Source: Dryocola sp036489025
GTDB taxonomy: Bacteria > Pseudomonadota > Gammaproteobacteria > Enterobacterales > Enterobacteriaceae
Assembly: GCA_036489025.1 (NCBI GenBank)
Contig: DASXGN010000010.1
Span: 153,801-217,800, forward strand
Direction of reading: 5' to 3'
Length of the DNA stretch: 64,000 bases
This document shows, one piece after another, positions 49,070-58,997 of this stretch. The notes below the pieces were generated by a model that worked only from the letters and a program-made list of their open reading frames with translations, ran no database searches and was not told the DNA's origin. Position 1 is the stretch's first letter. Each line of letters starts with the position of its first letter. Both the position numbers and the translations under genes were made by a program.

Positions 49070-50500
49070 TTATGCTTCGTGGCTTTGAATCTTCTTGATG
49101 ATGTTGGTGGTTGAACATCCATCTTCAAAATTCAGCACCATGACTTCGCCGCCGTTGGCCCAGACTTCTTTGCTCCCGGCAATGTCGTCCGGTTTGTAAT
49201 CACCGCCTTTGACCAGCAGGTCAGGCAGAACTTCACCAATCAGGCGCTGCGGCGTGTCTTCCTCAAACAGCACAACCCAGTCCACCGCTTCCAGCGCGGA
49301 GAGGACTATCATGCGCTGATCCTGCGGATTCACCGGACGGGTTTCACCTTTAAGACGTTTCGTCGAGGCATCGCTATTGACGGCAACAATCAGGCGATCG
49401 CCAAGCTTGCGCGCGTTAGCCAGGTAAGACACGTGGCCCGCGTGCAGAATGTCAAACACGCCGTTGGTCATCACGACTTTCTCACCGCGCTTGCGGGCAG
49501 CCGCAACGGCAACCTTTAGCTCGGCTTCTGACATGACGCCAAAACCGGTATCAGCCCGGCCGCGAACCGCGTTTTCAAGCTCAATGGGAGAAACGGTAGA
49601 AGTACCCAGTTTCCCCACGACAACGCCAGCCGCAGCGTTCGCGAAATAGCACGCTTCTTCCAGCGAGTTGCCCGCAGCAAGGGTTGCAGCCAGCACGCCA
49701 ATCACCGTGTCGCCCGCCCCCGTTACGTCATAAACTTCCTGCGCCTGCGTCGGCAGATGAACCGGCTCGAGGCCCGGCTGGAGCAGCGTCATGCCCTGTT
49801 CTGAACGCGTCACCAGCAGCGCGGACAGATCGTAATCGGCTATGAGCTGCATTCCGCGCTCGACCAGCTCGGCTTCGCTTTTGCACTTGCCAACCACGGC
49901 TTCAAACTCGGACAGATTTGGCGTCAGCAGCGTGGCACCGCGATAGCGTTCAAAATCAGTGCCTTTCGGGTCGATAAGCACCGGTACTTTTGCGGCACGG
50001 GCAAGGTTAATCATCTGACGGACGCTGGCTAATGCGCCTTTCGCGTAGTCAGACAAAACCAGCGCGCCAATGTGCGGCAGCGCCTGGCTAATACGTTCAT
50101 GCAAAGGCTCAGGATCGACGCCTTCGAAACCCTCTTCGAAATCCAGGCGAATCAGCTGCTGGTTGCGGGAAAGCACGCGTAGTTTAGTAATGGTTGGGTG
50201 AGTGGGAACGGAAACAAAGTCGCATTTAACGTTTACACCGGTCAGCGTCTGGCTCAGTGCACGAGCCGCATCATCAATACCCGTCAGCCCGACCAGACGG
50301 GAATTTGCGCCGAGTGAAGCAATGTTCATTGCCACGTTTGCCGCGCCGCCAGGGCGTTCTTCAATGGTATCCACTTTCACCACCGGCACCGGGGCTTCCG
50401 GGGAGATACGGCTGGTTGGGCCATACCAGTAGCGATCCAGCATCACATCACCAACGACCATGACGCCTGCGCGGCTGTATTCGGGCAGCGTTACTTTCAT
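49070..50500 (-). CDS. hldE: Bifunctional heptose 7-phosphate kinase / heptose 1-phosphate adenylyltransferase
   Basis: Two-domain enzyme of ADP-heptose synthesis for the LPS inner core. The 476-residue protein has an N-terminal PfkB-type kinase (GGAANVAMNIASLG and the DVTGAGDTVIGVLA anion hole) and a C-terminal nucleotidylyltransferase from about residue 344 (TNGVFDILHAGHVSYLANA). The ATG at 50500 (MKVTLPEYSRAGVMVVGDVM) matches E. coli; the frame runs 68 codons further into glnE without homology. It follows glnE by 49 bases on the same strand. Confidence 0.97.
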   Translation of the reverse strand: MKVTLPEYSRAGVMVVGDVMLDRYWYGPTSRISPEAPVPVVKVDTIEERPGGAANVAMNIASLGANSRLVGLTGIDDAARALSQTLTGVNVKCDFVSVPTHPTITKLRVLSRNQQLIRLDFEEGFEGVDPEPLHERISQALPHIGALVLSDYAKGALASVRQMINLARAAKVPVLIDPKGTDFERYRGATLLTPNLSEFEAVVGKCKSEAELVERGMQLIADYDLSALLVTRSEQGMTLLQPGLEPVHLPTQAQEVYDVTGAGDTVIGVLAATLAAGNSLEEACYFANAAAGVVVGKLGTSTVSPIELENAVRGRADTGFGVMSEAELKVAVAAARKRGEKVVMTNGVFDILHAGHVSYLANARKLGDRLIVAVNSDASTKRLKGETRPVNPQDQRMIVLSALEAVDWVVLFEEDTPQRLIGEVLPDLLVKGGDYKPDDIAGSKEVWANGGEVMVLNFEDGCSTTNIIKKIQSHEA

Positions 50501-50549
50501 TCCTGACTCTCCAGAGAGGGAAAAAATTTTGCGCGAGATAATATCACAA

Positions 50550-53408
50550 TTAACCCGCCGCGCGCGTTTGAGCCTCGCCCAACCACGCCTGCCAGCTGCG
50601 CTCGACCCGTTCACGCTCGGCGACAAAAGCATCGAGCGCCACGTTACCCGGCAGCTCCTGCAAGGCCAAATGATGTAGCTCATCGCGCAGCGTGACGTAA
50701 GCATGAGTCAACGCCTGCGCTTCGTCATCTTCCATGATGTTGTTTTGCGCCATTAATTCCAGAATGCGCACATTGTCCGACCAGCGCGTCAGTTTTGGAG
50801 CCTGCGCCGCATAGCGTAAAACCAAATACTGGGTGATGAACTCAATGTCGGTGATCCCGCCTCGATCGGCTTTGATATCAAAACGATCGCGCTGCTTGCC
50901 GCCTAAATGCGCACGCATTTTTTCGCGCATTTCACGTACGTCGGTTTGCAGTTTTTCCCCTTCGCGTGCGGTGCACAGGATCTGGCGTCTGATAGCATCG
51001 AACTGCTGGTTCAGTGCAGGATCGCCGTAAACGATACGCGCGCGCACCAGGGCCTGATGCTCCCACGTCCAGGCTTCGCTCTGCTGATAATCTGCAAAGG
51101 CATCCGCGGTGGTCACCAGCATGCCTGCCGCGCCGGAAGGACGCAGACGAGCGTCGACTTCGTACAAAATGCCGGACGAGGTGCGCGTGCTGAACAGGTG
51201 GATAATGCGCTGTGCGAGGCGCAGGTAGAACTGGCGACCGTCAATTTCACGCTCGCCGTCGGTCATCACATCCGCCGGGCAATCGTGCAGGAATACCAGA
51301 TCCAAATCGGAGCTGTAGCCAAGCTCCCAGCCGCCAAGCTTGCCATAGCCAACCACGGCAAAACCTCGTCCCTCACGCTCCCGCAGATGTGTTGGCAAGC
51401 CAAACCGCGCCACCATGTGCGACCACGCCTGCTGGACCACGGCATCAATAATCGCCTCGGCAAGCCAGGTCAGATGGTCACTGACCTTCATAACGGGAAG
51501 CGTACCCGCGATATCCGCCGCCGCCACGCGCAGCATCTGCGCCTGCTTGAACTGGCGCAGCGCTTCGAGCTGCTGTTCTTCATCGTCTTCCGGCACGCGC
51601 AGCAGATACTGCCGCAGTTCGTCTTTATATGCGTCCGTAGCGGTGGGCTGGTAAAGCGTGTTGGGATCGAGCAGCTCATCAAGCAGCAGCGGGTAGCGAG
51701 CCAGCTGGCCTGCAATCATCGGCGACGCGGCGCAAAGCATAATCAGGTGCTTCAGCGCGCCGGGATATTCGGTCAACAGTTCAAGATAGGTTGTGCGCGT
51801 CACAATCCCCAGCAGCAGCGGGGTGAGACGAGAGAGCGGCAGCGGCGCATCCTGGCGAGAACAGGCTTCGCACAGCAGCCGCGGCATAAGCTGATCGAGT
51901 ACCTGACGCCCGCGCGGGCCAATGGTGCGTTTGTCGGTATCCTGGCGGAACCCGGCCACCAGCTTTAGCACTTCGCCACGCGCTTCGGACGTGAGATGGC
52001 TGAGCACGGCAGTGGTGTCATCGGCATCCAGCGCATCCTGCCAGAGCTCGCGCCAGGCCTCGGCAAGCTTGTCTTCTCCCGCTTCAGGCTCATCGTCGCC
52101 AATCAGATCGTTAAACACCCTGCGCACGGCGTTCATATGGCCCTGCAGGGTTTGCAGCAGCTCATCCCAACGGCTCTCGCCCATTCCCCACGCGAGGCGG
52201 GCGCGGTTCAGCTCATCGGCGGGCAGAGTCTGAGTTTGTTCGTCATTAATGCTTTGCAGCAGGTTTTCCAGGCGGCGCAGATAGAGGTAAGCATCGCGCA
52301 GACGCTGCGCGTCATTTTCCGGCAAAAGGTGAAGCTGTTCGATGGCCTCAAGCGTGGGCAATAATGAGCGCGACTGAAGCGACGGCTCGCGCCCGCCGCG
52401 GATTAGCTGGAAGACCTGCACGATAAATTCAGTTTCGCGAATGCCGCCCGCGCCGAGCTTGATGTTGTCCGTTAGCCCACGGCGGCGTACTTCACGGGCA
52501 ATCATACCCTTCATATTACGCAGCGACTGAATCACGCTGAAGTCGATATAGCGGCGGAAGACGAACGGACGCAGCATCTTGCGCAGCTCCTGGCTCCACG
52601 TATCGTCGATATCGCCCATAATGCGCGCCTTGACCATCGCGTAGCGTTCCCAGTCGCGCCCCTGCTCCTGATAGTAATCTTCCAGCGCCGCAAAGCTCAC
52701 CACCAGCGGACCGCTGTCGCCAAACGGCCGCAGGCGCATATCAACCCGATAAACGAAGCCGTCCTGAGTCGGCTGGTCGAGCACTTTGATAAGCTTCTGC
52801 CCTAAGCGCGTGAAGAACTGCGCGTTGTCCAGCTCGCGCCGTCCGCCCTGCGTGGCGCCGTTTTCAGGCCACGCGAAGATCAGATCGATATCAGAAGAGA
52901 AGTTGAGCTCGCCGCCGCCAAGTTTGCCCATGCCGAGGATCATCAGCGGCTGCGGCGCGCCGGCCTGATTGCACGGCGTGCCCCATTCGCGGCAGCAGGC
53001 CGCGTAGAGCCAGTCGCGCGCGGCGATAATCAGCGTTTCCGCCAGCACGCTTAGCTGTTGCAGCGAGCTTTCCGTCGCGGCCAGCTGCAGCGTCTGCGCC
53101 CAGGCAATTCGCACCATGATACGGCGGCGAAACAGGCGCAGCGCCCGCATTAGCGCCGCTTCGTCATCAACGTCCTGCAATTCACTTTGCAGCCATCCGG
53201 CATAATGCCGCCACTCACCAGCCTCTGGCGGCTTCTGCTCCAGCTCCTGCAGCCAGGCGGGATAGGCCACTATGCTGTCGCCGACAAAATCACTAAAGGC
53301 CAGCACGGCCAGGGCCTGAGCGCTTAACTGCTGGCTGTCAATCTCCTGCGGCAGGCGCGGCAATACCGCCTGCAGGTGCTGCTGTAATAGGCGCGAATGC
53401 GGCATCAT
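50550..53408 (-). CDS. glnE: Glutamine synthetase adenylyltransferase/deadenylylase
   Basis: Bifunctional enzyme that adds AMP to glutamine synthetase or removes it by phosphorolysis, under PII control. The 952-residue protein has two nucleotidyltransferase domains, with signatures GMGKLGGGELNFSSDIDL near the N-terminus (deadenylylase) and GYGKLGGWELGYSSDLDL near residue 700 (adenylylase). The length is close to E. coli GlnE (946). It starts 21 bases after the ygiF stop, in the ygiF-glnE-hldE order of E. coli. Confidence 0.97.
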   Translation of the reverse strand: MMPHSRLLQQHLQAVLPRLPQEIDSQQLSAQALAVLAFSDFVGDSIVAYPAWLQELEQKPPEAGEWRHYAGWLQSELQDVDDEAALMRALRLFRRRIMVRIAWAQTLQLAATESSLQQLSVLAETLIIAARDWLYAACCREWGTPCNQAGAPQPLMILGMGKLGGGELNFSSDIDLIFAWPENGATQGGRRELDNAQFFTRLGQKLIKVLDQPTQDGFVYRVDMRLRPFGDSGPLVVSFAALEDYYQEQGRDWERYAMVKARIMGDIDDTWSQELRKMLRPFVFRRYIDFSVIQSLRNMKGMIAREVRRRGLTDNIKLGAGGIRETEFIVQVFQLIRGGREPSLQSRSLLPTLEAIEQLHLLPENDAQRLRDAYLYLRRLENLLQSINDEQTQTLPADELNRARLAWGMGESRWDELLQTLQGHMNAVRRVFNDLIGDDEPEAGEDKLAEAWRELWQDALDADDTTAVLSHLTSEARGEVLKLVAGFRQDTDKRTIGPRGRQVLDQLMPRLLCEACSRQDAPLPLSRLTPLLLGIVTRTTYLELLTEYPGALKHLIMLCAASPMIAGQLARYPLLLDELLDPNTLYQPTATDAYKDELRQYLLRVPEDDEEQQLEALRQFKQAQMLRVAAADIAGTLPVMKVSDHLTWLAEAIIDAVVQQAWSHMVARFGLPTHLREREGRGFAVVGYGKLGGWELGYSSDLDLVFLHDCPADVMTDGEREIDGRQFYLRLAQRIIHLFSTRTSSGILYEVDARLRPSGAAGMLVTTADAFADYQQSEAWTWEHQALVRARIVYGDPALNQQFDAIRRQILCTAREGEKLQTDVREMREKMRAHLGGKQRDRFDIKADRGGITDIEFITQYLVLRYAAQAPKLTRWSDNVRILELMAQNNIMEDDEAQALTHAYVTLRDELHHLALQELPGNVALDAFVAERERVERSWQAWLGEAQTRAAG

Positions 53409-53429
53409 GGTGTTATCCCGGCAATTGAG

Positions 53430-54728
53430 TTATTTCCCGCTGTGCAGCCAGAACGGTGCCTGCGAGATGGCTTCGTTACGATAATGTTCTATTTCAACCT
53501 GCTGGCGAGTCGCAATGGCGTGGCGCAGGCCCTGCCAGTTGTCCAGCCACGGCAGGGTTTGTTCATCGTCATAAACACCCGCCAGCAGGCGGATGGAGTC
53601 GGTTTCCCGCGCCAGCCTTGGCAGCTGGTCGCCGTAGCTGTCGCCTAACGGGCGCTGGAAGGTGTTGCGCAGCTCTGCCGCATGGCGAGAAAGGTGGGTA
53701 TCCGCGAAACGCTTGAAGGATCCCGCCAGCTTTACCGAACCTTTATCATCGACAAATTTCTGCCATTCACGTCCGACCAGCCACTCGGTCAACGCCAGTT
53801 TGGCCCGGCTGCTTTCGGGGCTGAAGACCAGCTCTTCGGCCTTTAAATTCTGCGTGAGCAAAGCTTCATAGGTCATCAGCAGCTCACGTAAGTGGGCGCT
53901 CGCTTTACGTGGCACAATACCGCCGAACAGCGCTAAAGCATGACGAACCAGGCCCACGGCATTCACTACTGAAGCCTTTGCCGCTTTACTGCCGCGCAGC
54001 CAGAGTTCTTCGTGATACTGCCAGTGAGCGAGCGCCAGTTCGAGTGAGCCTTCAAGGCCCTGCTCAACCGTAGCTTTCGGCGCTACGCGCAGTACGCTAA
54101 GCGGCTGGATTTCGCGAGGCGGATTGCCCTTCGCCAGATGGTAGCCGCGTGCGGCTTTGCTCAGGCTGCCCTGGCGCAGACCCGGCAGCGATACCAGCTG
54201 CTGGGCCACTTCAAGCACGGCAGAGGTTTCGCCTGCCAGAAGCTCAAGCTCCAGTTCACACAGCGGTTCGCTCAGTTCGCCGGCTTTCACCTCACCTAAA
54301 TCCAGCGCAAGCTCAACCTTGCTTCCACGGTGAGTAACCACCCACTTCTCGCGAGAGAAATCCGTGTTGAACAGAGGTTTAAGCTCGGTTTGCAAAGCGG
54401 ATGGCACAATACCTTCCGGCCAGACTTCTGCGGGCAGCAGCGCAAGATCAAGCGCCGGCTCTTTGAGCTCAACATTATATTCCGGACGCTGATGCAGACC
54501 GCCCGTTACCCGACCGGCAATTTTCATGGTCATTTCGTAATGATCATCGACGCCGCGAATACGCAGGCCCATATCGTGGCTGCGCAGCGTGTTATTCGCC
54601 GTTTCGTAATAAATATTAATCAGTTGGCGGGGTTCACCGTGTTCGCTTTCAAGGGAGTTCAGGGTGCCGCGCAGGGTATCCAGCGCGGTGGGATTTACGA
54701 TAAATTTGAGTTCGATTTCCTGGGCCAT
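53430..54728 (-). CDS. ygiF: Inorganic triphosphatase YgiF (CYTH-CHAD)
   Basis: A 432-residue protein with an N-terminal CYTH domain, starting with the triphosphate-tunnel signature EIELKF, and a C-terminal CHAD domain rich in conserved His and Arg. E. coli YgiF hydrolyses inorganic tripolyphosphate. The length is one residue short of E. coli. It heads the ygiF-glnE-hldE series and is divergent from ygiM. Confidence 0.95.
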   Translation of the reverse strand: MAQEIELKFIVNPTALDTLRGTLNSLESEHGEPRQLINIYYETANNTLRSHDMGLRIRGVDDHYEMTMKIAGRVTGGLHQRPEYNVELKEPALDLALLPAEVWPEGIVPSALQTELKPLFNTDFSREKWVVTHRGSKVELALDLGEVKAGELSEPLCELELELLAGETSAVLEVAQQLVSLPGLRQGSLSKAARGYHLAKGNPPREIQPLSVLRVAPKATVEQGLEGSLELALAHWQYHEELWLRGSKAAKASVVNAVGLVRHALALFGGIVPRKASAHLRELLMTYEALLTQNLKAEELVFSPESSRAKLALTEWLVGREWQKFVDDKGSVKLAGSFKRFADTHLSRHAAELRNTFQRPLGDSYGDQLPRLARETDSIRLLAGVYDDEQTLPWLDNWQGLRHAIATRQQVEIEHYRNEAISQAPFWLHSGK

Positions 54729-54992
54729 CGTCTTTTTACTTTTGGTTGTGTCGTACGGGATACGCTCCCGGCGAACTTAATAGCAAGTTGCTTGTCAGTA
54801 GATAATATTTTGCCGCAAATTGCCATGAAACGCGCGCAATTTGACGGCTAATCCCTCGGTGGTGGGAGAGTAAACTTCCTGCGCTGCCGGCGAAATTAAC
54901 ACCAGGATGATTCTCATTCAGGTTTACGGATTGCGCCGTCAGACTGATGCCACTACTATCGTTCCACACTTTATGACAATAATGACGAACTC

Positions 54993-55613
54993 ATGCAGAA
55001 ATTACGCCTGATTTGCCTTACTTTGCTTTCTCTTAGCGTTACCGTTGTGGCGCATGCCGAAGAAAAACGTTATGTCTCTGACGAATTAAATACCTGGGTT
55101 CGTAGCGGTCCGGGCGATAACTATCGCCTGCTGGGCACCGTGAACGCGGGTGAAGAAGTGACCCTGCTGCAAAGCAATGAAGAAACCAAATATGGCCAGG
55201 TGCGCGACAGCAACGGCCGTACTTCCTGGATCCCTCTGGCGCAGCTCAGCACCAATCCAAGCCTGCGCACCCGCGTGCCGGCGCTGGAAAATCAGGTCAA
55301 AGAGCTGACCGACAAGCTGACCAATATCGACACCACCTGGAACCAACGTACCGCAGAAATGCAGCAAAAGGTTGCCCAGAGCGACGGCGTCATCAACGGC
55401 CTGAAAGAAGAAAATCAACAGCTTAAAAACCAGCTGATCGTGGCGCAGAAGAAAGTGAATGCCGCTAACGTTCAGCTGGACGACAAACAGCGCGCGATCA
55501 TCATGCAGTGGTTTATGTATGGCGGCGGCGTGCTGGGCGTGGGTCTGCTGTTTGGTCTGCTGCTGCCGCACATGATCCCAAGCCGCAAGAAGAAAGACCG
55601 CTGGATGAATTGA
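54993..55613 (+). CDS. ygiM: SH3b-domain membrane protein YgiM
   Basis: A 206-residue exported protein: signal peptide (LICLTLLSLSVTVVAHA), bacterial SH3 domain (about 23-90; SDELNTWVRSGPGDNYRLLG), a coiled coil (about 95-165) and a C-terminal membrane anchor (about 170-192) with a basic end SRKKKDRWMN. It has the E. coli length. The exact function is unsettled. It precedes cca by 67 bases. Confidence 0.94.
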   Translation: MQKLRLICLTLLSLSVTVVAHAEEKRYVSDELNTWVRSGPGDNYRLLGTVNAGEEVTLLQSNEETKYGQVRDSNGRTSWIPLAQLSTNPSLRTRVPALENQVKELTDKLTNIDTTWNQRTAEMQQKVAQSDGVINGLKEENQQLKNQLIVAQKKVNAANVQLDDKQRAIIMQWFMYGGGVLGVGLLFGLLLPHMIPSRKKKDRWMN

Positions 55614-55680
55614 TCTTCGCCTTCGCATCTACACTTACGTATTATCATGGAACTAATGTGTCGATGCAGGGGCGTAAAAG

Positions 55681-56922
55681 GTGAAGATTTATCTGGTCGG
55701 TGGTGCTGTTCGCGATGGGTTGTTGAATCTACCGGTCAAAGATAAAGATTGGGTGGTTGTCGGCGCCACTCCGCAAGAAATGCTGGATGCGGGTTATCAA
55801 CAGGTCGGGAAAGATTTCCCGGTCTTTTTGCATCCAAAATCTCGCGAAGAGTACGCGCTGGCGCGCACCGAGCGTAAATCTGGCCAGGGTTATACGGGAT
55901 TTACCTGCTACGCCGCGCCGGACGTGACCCTCGAGCAGGACCTGCTGCGCCGCGATCTCACCATCAACGCTATCGCCCAGGATGAAAACGGCGAGCTGGT
56001 CGACCCGTACAATGGCCGGGGCGATATAGCGCTGCGCCTGCTTCGCCATATTTCTCCTGCTTTTAATGAAGATCCGCTGCGCGTGCTGCGCGTGGCGCGT
56101 TTTGCTGCGCGCTATGCTCACCTCAATTTCCAGATTGCGCCAGAAACCATGGCTTTGATGCGAAATATGGCTGAAGGCGGCGAACTCGCGCATTTGACGC
56201 CGGAGCGAGTCTGGAAAGAAACGGAAAACGCCTTAACCTCGCGCAATCCGCAGGTTTACTTCGACGTGCTGCGCCAATGCGGCGCGCTGGCCATTCTTTT
56301 CCCTGAAATAGACGCCCTGTTCGGCGTACCGGCCCCGGCAAAATGGCATCCTGAAATCGATACCGGTATTCACGTTCTGATGACGCTGTCGATTGCCGCC
56401 CAGCTAAGCCCGGAAGTCGACGTTCGCTTTGCCACGCTGTGCCACGACCTGGGAAAAGGATTGACGCCGAAGGAGTTCTGGCCACGCCATCACGGCCACG
56501 GCCCGGCGGGCGTGAAACTGGTGGAGAATCTTTGTCAGAGAATGCGCGTGCCGAATGAAATTCGCGATTTGGCAAAGCTGGTCGCGGAATATCACGATCT
56601 GATTCATACCTTCCCTGTCCTGCAACCGAAAACGGTTGTTAAGCTGTTTGATGCCATTGACGCCTGGCGCAAACCGCACCGCGTGGAGCAGATAGCGCTG
56701 ACCAGCGAAGCCGACGCCCGCGGGCGCACCGGCTTTGAAAGCAGCGACTATCCACAGGGAAGATTGCTTCGCGCTTCCTGGGTTGCCGCTCAAGGCGTGA
56801 CGAATAAAGAGGTGATTGAAGCAGGCTTCAGCGGTCCTGCTATTCGGGATGAACTGACTAGGCGCCGAATTGAAGCCGTTGCGAAGTGGAAAGCAGAATA
56901 TTGCCCTCAGCCGCAAGGCTGA
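55681..56922 (+). CDS. cca: Multifunctional CCA tRNA nucleotidyltransferase / phosphohydrolase
   Basis: Adds and repairs the 3' CCA of tRNAs; gamma-proteobacterial forms also carry an HD phosphohydrolase domain. The 413-residue protein begins KIYLVGGAVRDGLL with the catalytic aspartates D21 and D23 (VKDKDWVVVG), and contains the RRDLTINAIA and DPLRVLRVARFAARY motifs and an HD motif in ATLCHDLGKGL. The start codon is GTG, as in E. coli, immediately after GCGTAAAAG. Its stop lies inside a terminator hairpin. Confidence 0.97.
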   Translation: MKIYLVGGAVRDGLLNLPVKDKDWVVVGATPQEMLDAGYQQVGKDFPVFLHPKSREEYALARTERKSGQGYTGFTCYAAPDVTLEQDLLRRDLTINAIAQDENGELVDPYNGRGDIALRLLRHISPAFNEDPLRVLRVARFAARYAHLNFQIAPETMALMRNMAEGGELAHLTPERVWKETENALTSRNPQVYFDVLRQCGALAILFPEIDALFGVPAPAKWHPEIDTGIHVLMTLSIAAQLSPEVDVRFATLCHDLGKGLTPKEFWPRHHGHGPAGVKLVENLCQRMRVPNEIRDLAKLVAEYHDLIHTFPVLQPKTVVKLFDAIDAWRKPHRVEQIALTSEADARGRTGFESSDYPQGRLLRASWVAAQGVTNKEVIEAGFSGPAIRDELTRRRIEAVAKWKAEYCPQPQG

Positions 56923-56927
56923 GGGCA
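56902..56927. terminator. Bidirectional terminator between cca and uppP
   Basis: TGCCCTCAGCC (56902-56912) pairs perfectly with GGCTGAGGGCA (56917-56927) around GCAA. The cca stop codon lies within the right arm. Confidence 0.8.
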
Positions 56928-56933
56928 TCGTAT

Positions 56934-57752
56934 TTACATGAAGACGAAGTAAACGGCGGCGGCAACAAAGAAGCGATAAATAGCAAAGGGAATAAACGAC
57001 ATGCGTTTAATAATTTGCAGGAAGGTTTTAATCGCAACCAGCGCCACCACGAAGGCGGTGAAGAAGCCGACGGCAAACATCGGCAAATCCGCCATCGTCA
57101 GGAAGCCGATGCTCTTGTAAACGTCGAGCGCGGTCGCCCCCATCATCATCGGCACGGCAAGCAGGAACGAAAACTCAGAGGCCGCGTAGCGGCTCACGCC
57201 CATCAGCATACCGCCCGAAATTGTCGCCCCGGAGCGAGAAAAGCCGGGCCACAGCGCAAGACACTGGAAGCAGCCAATCATAAATGCCTGACGGTAGGTC
57301 ATATCGTCTACGCCAACGGCGCGCGGCTCTTTCGGCTTCAACAGCTCGGCGGCGATAAGAAGTATGCCGCCTACAACCAACGCGTACATCACGTTTATCG
57401 GGTTAAACAACGATTTGATCGCATCGTGGAAGATGAGGCCCAGCACGACGGCCGGCACCATGCCCAACAATATATGAATCAACGTCAGGCGGCCTTTGCC
57501 CGTACCTTCATGAGGCTGGCGGCCAAAGTGAATGCCTATCAGGCCAAACAGTCGGCGCCAGAACATCACGACGACGGCAAGGATTGAACCGAGCTGGATC
57601 ACCACTTCAAATGTTTTTGCGGTATCACCTTCAAATCCCAGAAGATGTCCGACAATAATCATATGTCCGGTGGACGAGACGGGTAAAAACTCCGTTAACC
57701 CCTCAACCACACCGAGAATCGCGGCTATCGCCAGCGAGTGCAAATCGCTCAT
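56934..57752 (-). CDS. uppP: Undecaprenyl-diphosphate phosphatase
   Basis: Inner-membrane phosphatase (BacA) recycling undecaprenyl pyrophosphate, the carrier for cell wall and O-antigen synthesis. The 272-residue protein has the two family motifs EGLTEFLPVSSTGHMI near residue 16 and PGFSRSGATISGGM near residue 170, and about eight membrane segments. It matches E. coli BacA (273). Confidence 0.97.
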   Translation of the reverse strand: MSDLHSLAIAAILGVVEGLTEFLPVSSTGHMIIVGHLLGFEGDTAKTFEVVIQLGSILAVVVMFWRRLFGLIGIHFGRQPHEGTGKGRLTLIHILLGMVPAVVLGLIFHDAIKSLFNPINVMYALVVGGILLIAAELLKPKEPRAVGVDDMTYRQAFMIGCFQCLALWPGFSRSGATISGGMLMGVSRYAASEFSFLLAVPMMMGATALDVYKSIGFLTMADLPMFAVGFFTAFVVALVAIKTFLQIIKRMSFIPFAIYRFFVAAAVYFVFM

Positions 57753-57869
57753 CTAAAAACCCTCAAACCCCTAAACGGAAGACACAAAAAAGCGGCAATA
57801 CCTTTCAGCTGCCGCGAAAAGAACATTGTTATGACCTGTATACCCACATTTGGTTTAACAATGATGAAC

Positions 57870-58238
57870 TTATTTATTGGGTTTCAGATTACTGCCACGC
57901 TCAATAACAACCCCAACGTTTGCCGCCTGAGCCACCGCGCCAGGCTTGCTGACCTTCAGGCGAACCCAAGGTGAGTTAAAGCGTGTAAGCAGCAGCTGAG
58001 CCACCTCTTCAGCCACGCGTTCGACCAGCGCGAAACGCCCGCCGGAAACGTGGTTCATCACCGCGTCGCTGACGTCGGCGTAGCTCAGACAATCGTTCAC
58101 GTCGTCGCTCCCGGCAGCCTTGCGGTTATCCCAGGCCATTTCGATATCGAAGATAAGCTTCTGATCGATGGTCTGCTCCCAGTCGTACACACCAATGGTG
58201 GTGATTACCGTAAGTTGCTCTATAAATACAATATCCAT
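57870..58238 (-). CDS. folB: Dihydroneopterin aldolase / epimerase
   Basis: Folate-pathway enzyme cleaving dihydroneopterin to hydroxymethyl-dihydropterin and glycolaldehyde. The 122-residue product equals E. coli FolB, with MDIVFIEQLTVITTIGVYDWE, SYADV and the catalytic-region FALVERVAEEVAQLLL. The ATG at 58238 is set by alignment; the frame extends 31 codons further without homology. It is divergent from plsY. Confidence 0.96.
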   Translation of the reverse strand: MDIVFIEQLTVITTIGVYDWEQTIDQKLIFDIEMAWDNRKAAGSDDVNDCLSYADVSDAVMNHVSGGRFALVERVAEEVAQLLLTRFNSPWVRLKVSKPGAVAQAANVGVVIERGSNLKPNK

Positions 58239-58345
58239 CACGCCCTGCCTGGTTTTTGGTGACGCCAGATACCACTTCCGGCGAAATATGCGTATTATCC
58301 ACGGATGCGAAGAATACAACGACACTTTCAAAATGGAACAGCGTT

Positions 58346-58963
58346 ATGAGTGCAATCGCGCCTGTCATGATTCTCCTCGCGTATCTTTGCGGCTCAATTT
58401 CTAGTGCCATTCTGGTTTGCCGACTCGCCGGTCTGCCCGACCCAAGAGAGAACGGTTCAGGCAACCCGGGCGCGACCAATGTCCTGCGTATTGGCGGTAA
58501 AGGCGCAGCCGTAGCGGTACTGATTTTTGACGTTCTGAAGGGCATGCTGCCGGTCTGGGCGGCCTACGCTTTGGGGGTGACCCCATTCTGGCTGGGCCTG
58601 ATCGCTATCGCCGCCTGCCTGGGCCACATCTGGCCAATATTCTTTAAATTCCGCGGTGGAAAAGGCGTTGCCACGGCCTTCGGGGCCATTGCGCCTATCG
58701 GCTTCGACCTGACCGGCGTAATGGCCGGCACCTGGCTACTCAGCGTTCTGCTCAGCGGCTATTCCTCGCTGGGAGCCATTATCAGCGCTCTGATTGCCCC
58801 GTTTTATGTCTGGTGGTTTAAGCCGCAGTTCACCTTCCCCGTGGCCATGCTTTCCTGCCTGATCCTGATGCGCCACCACGACAACATTCAGCGTCTGTGG
58901 CGCGGCCAGGAAACAAAAATCTGGAAGAAGCTGCGCAAGAATAAAGATAAAAAAAAGGAGTGA
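58346..58963 (+). CDS. plsY: Acyl-phosphate:glycerol-3-phosphate acyltransferase
   Basis: Inner-membrane enzyme making lysophosphatidic acid from acyl phosphate. The 205-residue protein equals E. coli PlsY (YgiH) in length. Its family motifs are GSISSAILV near residue 16, SGNPGATNVLRIGG, and GHIWPIFFKFRGGKGVAT. The ATG at 58346 (MSAIAPVMI) follows E. coli; the ribosome site is weak, and the frame continues 30 codons upstream without homology. It is convergent with tsaD. Confidence 0.95.
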   Translation: MSAIAPVMILLAYLCGSISSAILVCRLAGLPDPRENGSGNPGATNVLRIGGKGAAVAVLIFDVLKGMLPVWAAYALGVTPFWLGLIAIAACLGHIWPIFFKFRGGKGVATAFGAIAPIGFDLTGVMAGTWLLSVLLSGYSSLGAIISALIAPFYVWWFKPQFTFPVAMLSCLILMRHHDNIQRLWRGQETKIWKKLRKNKDKKKE

Positions 58964-58997
58964 TTGCTCACTCCTTTCTCCGCTATCCGTCAGCTTT